This document shows positions 60,101-64,000 of a DNA stretch of 64,000 bases, piece after piece. How positions within the stretch are numbered: position 1 is the stretch's first letter; the number at the start of each line of letters is the position of its first letter. Source of the DNA: Mangifera indica (Eukaryota; Streptophyta; Magnoliopsida; Sapindales; Anacardiaceae). The stretch lies in assembly GCF_011075055.1 (NCBI RefSeq), contig NC_058137.1:20321463-20385462 (forward strand). The letters are read 5' to 3'. The notes beneath the pieces are model-generated. The model was given only the letters and a program-made list of their open reading frames with translations. It did no database searches and was not told the DNA's origin. The position numbers and the translations under genes were made by a program.

Positions 60101-60907
60101 TAGGTAAACATTTATGTTCCTGTATTGAGTACTTGTGCATTTTGCTTTTTTCTTTGGGATTCGTATGAAAAAACATAGGTGAAAAAACTTGTGATTGAGT
60201 TTTAATCATGATGTAGAATCCTTTGTTTATATATATATAAAAACTTGTTCTTTGAGCTGAGATCTGTTCATAAATCCTCTCTTCAGGATATTTTTACTGC
60301 TGGTAGTGAGACAGCTGCTACAACTATAGATTGGGCAATGTGTGAGATGATGAAAAATACAAGAGTGCTACAGAAGGCACAAGCTGAGGTGAGGGAAGTC
60401 TTCAATAAAAAAGGCAAGATCAATGAAACAAGTATCGATGAAATGAAGTTCTTGAAGCTAGTAGTAAAAGAGACTCTGAGACTACATCCTCCAATACCAT
60501 TAATTACTAGAGAATGTAGAGAGCAATGTGTGATTAATGGAGTTGACATACCCATCAAAACCAGAGTCATTGTTAACGTATGGGCAATCGGAAGAGATCC
60601 TGACTATTGGAATGAACCAGAAATTTTCAATCCAGAGAGGTTCCTTAATCATTCAATAGACTACAAGGGGACCAGTTTCCAGTATATCCCATTCGGTGCC
60701 GGTAGGAGAATATGCCCTGGAATGTCATTTGGTCTAGCCAATGTTGAGCTTTCTTTGGCGATGTTTCTGTACCATTTTGATTGGAAACTTCCTAGTGGGA
60801 TGAAGAAAGAAGATTTAGACATGACAGAGGCCTTTGGTCTAACAGTTGGAAGAAAAGAAAACCTGCACATTATTCCCATTCCTTATCATCCTCCACCTTC
60901 TTCTTAA
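57189..60907 (+). CDS. cytochrome P450, CYP71D-type, copy D
   Basis: A second complete monooxygenase gene of the array: exons 57189-58091 and 60287-60907, 507 residues, same intron phase as copy A. All motifs are present: hinge [27 protein letters not shown] with [23 protein letters not shown]. Unlike A it has the usual Asp at the start of exon 2 and Ala in DWAM. The intron is about 2.2 kb, one kilobase longer than in A, because of a hAT element at 58297-59275. Coding sequence differs from A by roughly 2% up to 60741 and then not at all. The substrate is unknown; of the two intact copies this has the more regular I helix. Confidence 0.92.
58297..59275. mobile_element. hAT (Ac-like) non-autonomous element in P450 D intron
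   Basis: Perfect 13-base terminal inverted repeats TAGGGATGGCAAT / ATTGCCATCCCTA and a perfect 8-base target duplication GAGTCCAC (58289-58296, 59276-59283), both diagnostic of hAT elements. Copy A has the uninterrupted site at the matching place in its intron. Subterminal regions are built of (GGGGAGGGG/GGGGCGGGG) units on one side and their complements on the other, with an AT-rich centre. It codes for nothing; the open frames at 58207-58558 and 59026-59250 are products of the repeat. Confidence 0.92.
59022..59132 (+). repeat. G-rich minisatellite, G-quadruplex prone
   Basis: About 110 bases made almost only of GGGG runs separated by single A, C or T. On the sense strand of the P450 D pre-mRNA this offers many G4 combinations. 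Complementary C-rich blocks at 58330-58495 could instead pair with it into a large stem. Confidence 0.85.
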
Positions 60908-63900
60908 GGAGAAAAAATGAACACAACGTTAGAAAGATATTGGATTGATGAATCTCAGTTTAAAGTTGAGACTTCGAATGGCATGAGTAAACTTACTATC
61001 ACATTCTGCTGATATAGCAGAGTATTTATGTATTTATGAATCCCTCTTGATTCAAACCTAGGTTTTCATGTAATTTGTAGAACACAATTTAAAGCTATAT
61101 GCTTATAATCCTGCGTCTGTTGAATAAAAGATAACTTGTAACCACAAGTCCTATCAGCCGATGAATAAAAGACTCTCAGATCTTTGTTATGTAACCCAAA
61201 GAAAACTCAGAGTGAAAATGCACAAATATTGAATATGGAAACACAAGTATTTATGTGAAAATCTCAATACGAGAAAACTACAAATAGACGATGGAGAAAA
61301 TATTATAAGATGAAGAAGAGATTATTTGTTCTCTTCATCTAGTCTCTTTGATTTTAGCTTACTATATGTTTTCAGAGGTACACATCTTTTTAACTTTACG
61401 TACACTTTAATATAATTTTTATATATAAACCTTAATTGACAGATACTTGACACATAATTGACAATAATACTGAAGTAGTTTATCGGTTAGTTTATGTTAT
61501 TATTGCTTTTAATTAACTTTTTAACCACTAGAAACTGTAAATTTACACATAAAAATTCTTAATTAAATTATTAAATAAAATTAATTGATGCGGCTTTACC
61601 AACTACAAACCTTTTCTACATCAATTACTCGATTGTCTCTTTCACCCACTGAAGAGTCACATAATTCGTGATGAAGGTGAAGTTGGAGTGAATCGGATGA
61701 ACGCTGGTTGTGGGTAGAGGTCATGGAGGAACCCCTGTTAGAGATTGGAGGATTCACTAGCAAAGGTTGAGTGAATCAGGCTTGAGCTATAACATGGCTT
61801 GAGATGGGGCGAAACTGTCAGATTGCAAACATGTGGGGTGACGAGAAAGGTCTAAAAGATAAAACCCTAATTGCTGGGTCTGTTAGTTTTTAGAGTTGAG
61901 AAACAAAAAGGATTTTGCTGCTCCAATCCTATCAAGAATTATATAATTGTGTATTATATTAATTAACTATAATCTATATATAGGCTAAAAGACTTGTTTC
62001 CACCCAAGGTACAGTGAAATCTTTAAAGTTTTATTCTCTAACTTTCAAAAACCCAAATATCCACTCATGAGCCAAATTTTGTTAAAAATCTCAATAAGAG
62101 TTAAGGGTAAAATTATTATTTAACAAAAAAAATTTTAAAAACTAAACTTTCATCACATTTCTCCCTCTCAATTTTAAAATCTCATATTCCCTTGTCCAAA
62201 TTTTATTTTAAAGTTTGAAAAGTGATAATTTTTCCCTCAGGTTTTCTCTCATTTTCTCTAGCAACCAATTTCTTCCCGCCGTCTACCGGTCTTCCCTCCT
62301 TCTCCATTGGCACTCCTCCTTCTTCCCTCCTTTGTTGAAGGCGGAGACCGTCATCTCCATCTCAAACGAAGACAAAACGTCTTCATCTCAAATGAAGGTC
62401 ATTCGTTTTCATCAAACCAAGACTAGCTGGCTCACGAGCTAAATTGAACCAAACTCATTCTTATTTAAGTTTAGCTCGTTTTCTTGACAAGACACATTTT
62501 ATGGTTCGATTTCGTTAAAAACAAACTCGAACTGAGCTATACCAAGCTGAGCTGACTCGACTCACATCTAGGCCTAAATATAAATCAATACACTTTTAAG
62601 AGAAAATAATTATATAGTAAATGTGTATATAAAAAAAATTAAAATTTTAGAAATATTTATAATATTTTCTAAAATGATGACTTGTCAATTATAATTTATT
62701 ATTATTTTAGAAATTTAATATTATTTTATTTTTTAAAAGGCATAGTATATGATATAATACAAGATTCAACTATCATGGTGCATCCAATTACATTATTTTG
62801 TGAACATTTGTATGTGAATTTTTATTTAAGTACAATTGATAACGTCTTTTGCTTTTATTTGATTTGGATGTTTATTGTTTAGGTGTACCATTACGATGTG
62901 CCAATCCCTAGCTTACCCTCAGAGTATTTAATCTCACATTCTTTTTATGAGATTCTGGACCAAAATTTACTGTGATTGTCACTAACTTTCAGCACCTTAT
63001 TTGGTCAAGATCGGATTAGTTTTCAGTACCAAAAGATAAAGGAATTTTAGTTTGAGTGTTTAAGGGAGCTCGAGCAACAGAGTGGGATACTCAAAAGTAT
63101 TTCAAATCTGGGAAAAGGGAAATAAATTAATAACTAAGGGTGCGTTTGGTTGAGGGTTTTTAAGATTATCTTGGTAATCTATCTTTTATTCCCTTGTTTG
63201 GTTTGTCAGTAATAAAGATTACAGTAATCTTCTATTACCAATACTAACGTGGCAGGTAATATAGGTGGTAATCTGATTACCACATTCACCTTAGGTATTT
63301 AAAGATTACTGGGGTAATCTTGAGTTTATTATAGAAAAATTATTATTTATTAATTTTTTGAGATAAAAATAAATTTATTTTTAATTAATATGACAAATAA
63401 TATAAAAAATATTTAAAAATAATTATATTCAAGGGCATTTAAGTAAAATAATTTACTAGTAATCTTTTATTACATTTAACCAAACACAATAATTATTTAT
63501 ACTTATCAAATTTTATCAAACATAGTAATCATTTATACCCAGTAATCTTCTAAGTAATTTATCTTCAAGGTAATCTTTCTATTTTAGTAATCAAACATTT
63601 CCCAAACCAAACGCCCCCTAAGAGTGTTTACGCTGTATGTTGATTTCGCATTTGTATCTGACACTTGAGATTATTGTTTACTGATTTAACTGAGTTAGAC
63701 TTGCCCCAGTTGATGTAGGCCAAGTTGAATCTCAGCTGAATAACGTAAAAATTGTAGCGTTTCTTTTACCTTCAACCTAGTTAGTAAAAATGGGAGCCAA
63801 AAAAAAAAAAAAATGGTACGTGAATTATATTAGTATAATAAGGTGAATAATAACAAGCAAGTCTGTAAAAACATACTTTTAAAATTTGCATACAGAAAAA

Positions 63901-64000
63901 ATACAAAATATATATATACGAGTTTAATATGACACATCATCAATAATATATTTCTAAAAATACGATAATATCATAATAATTTTAGTAATTTTCATGAATC
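60742..64000 (+). repeat. second copy of the 3' block (same as 43174-46433)
   Basis: Includes the end of exon 2 and 3' flank of P450 copy D, a truncated Mutator-like MITE from 61983, a Harbinger-like MITE at 63138-63618 (copy 4, with TAA flanks), and AT-rich DNA to the window edge. No further gene is seen. The array probably continues past the window. Confidence 0.85.
63138..63618 (+). mobile_element. Harbinger/Tourist-like MITE (copy 4)
   Basis: Exact counterpart of 45571-46051, duplicated as part of the P450 unit and not by transposition. TIRs and TAA flanks are identical. Confidence 0.85.

Noticed and set aside
1..64000. tRNA, rRNA and CRISPR features
   Set aside because: No cloverleaf, rRNA signature or regular spacer-repeat array was noticed on either strand; the regular hairpin array in the Copia leader has variable spacing and no unique spacers.

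Overview
The window is nuclear DNA from a flowering plant, most likely a eudicot. It is strongly AT-rich, has intron-containing genes with plant splice signals, and holds a chloroplast-type N-acetylglutamate synthase, a plant telomere-repeat-binding (Myb/H1) protein, mitochondrial complex I and ribosomal proteins, receptor-like-protein remnants, a CYP71D-type P450 array, and many plant MITEs and LTR elements. I cannot name the species.

Layout. 0-5.7 kb: gene-poor, with a Copia RNase H relic, a Harbinger-like MITE and a Mutator-like MITE. 5.7-15.5 kb: two convergent housekeeping genes, NAGS (+, ten coding exons, plus an upstream duplicated or alternative first exon) and NDUFS4 (-, five exons). 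15.8-24.0 kb: a transposon field with four Mutator-like MITEs nearly end to end, small palindromic MITEs, and a nested Harbinger-like MITE holding an antisense Gypsy gag piece. 25.0-27.7 kb: a TRB-type telobox Myb gene (+). 28.9-31.4 kb: a Copia integrase relic and antisense LRR relics. 32.7-33.3 kb: a single-exon mitochondrial bL12 gene (-). 34.5-36.0 kb: a broken receptor-like protein gene (+).

39.1-64.0 kb is a tandem array of cytochrome P450 genes, all on +. Copy A (40621-43339) and copy D (57189-60907) are complete two-exon genes of 507 codons each. Copy B is exon 1 only, and copy C is only the first half of exon 1. A Copia element (47447-53401) sits in the upstream region of copy B, and the matching upstream region of copy A shows the empty site. 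A hAT element with very G/C-rich ends sits in the intron of copy D. D is a mosaic: its promoter resembles C, its body resembles A, and its last 166 bp of coding sequence plus 3.1 kb downstream are almost identical to A.

The most unusual signal is inside the Copia element. About 35 small hairpins share a pentaloop of the form YNGAA (CTGAA, TTGAA, CAGAA, CGGAA, CCGAA), usually closed by C:G and often followed by one bulged T. Their stems differ in sequence from hairpin to hairpin yet stay complementary. They fill the leader where gag should begin and also recur inside the gag remnant and the pol reading frame.
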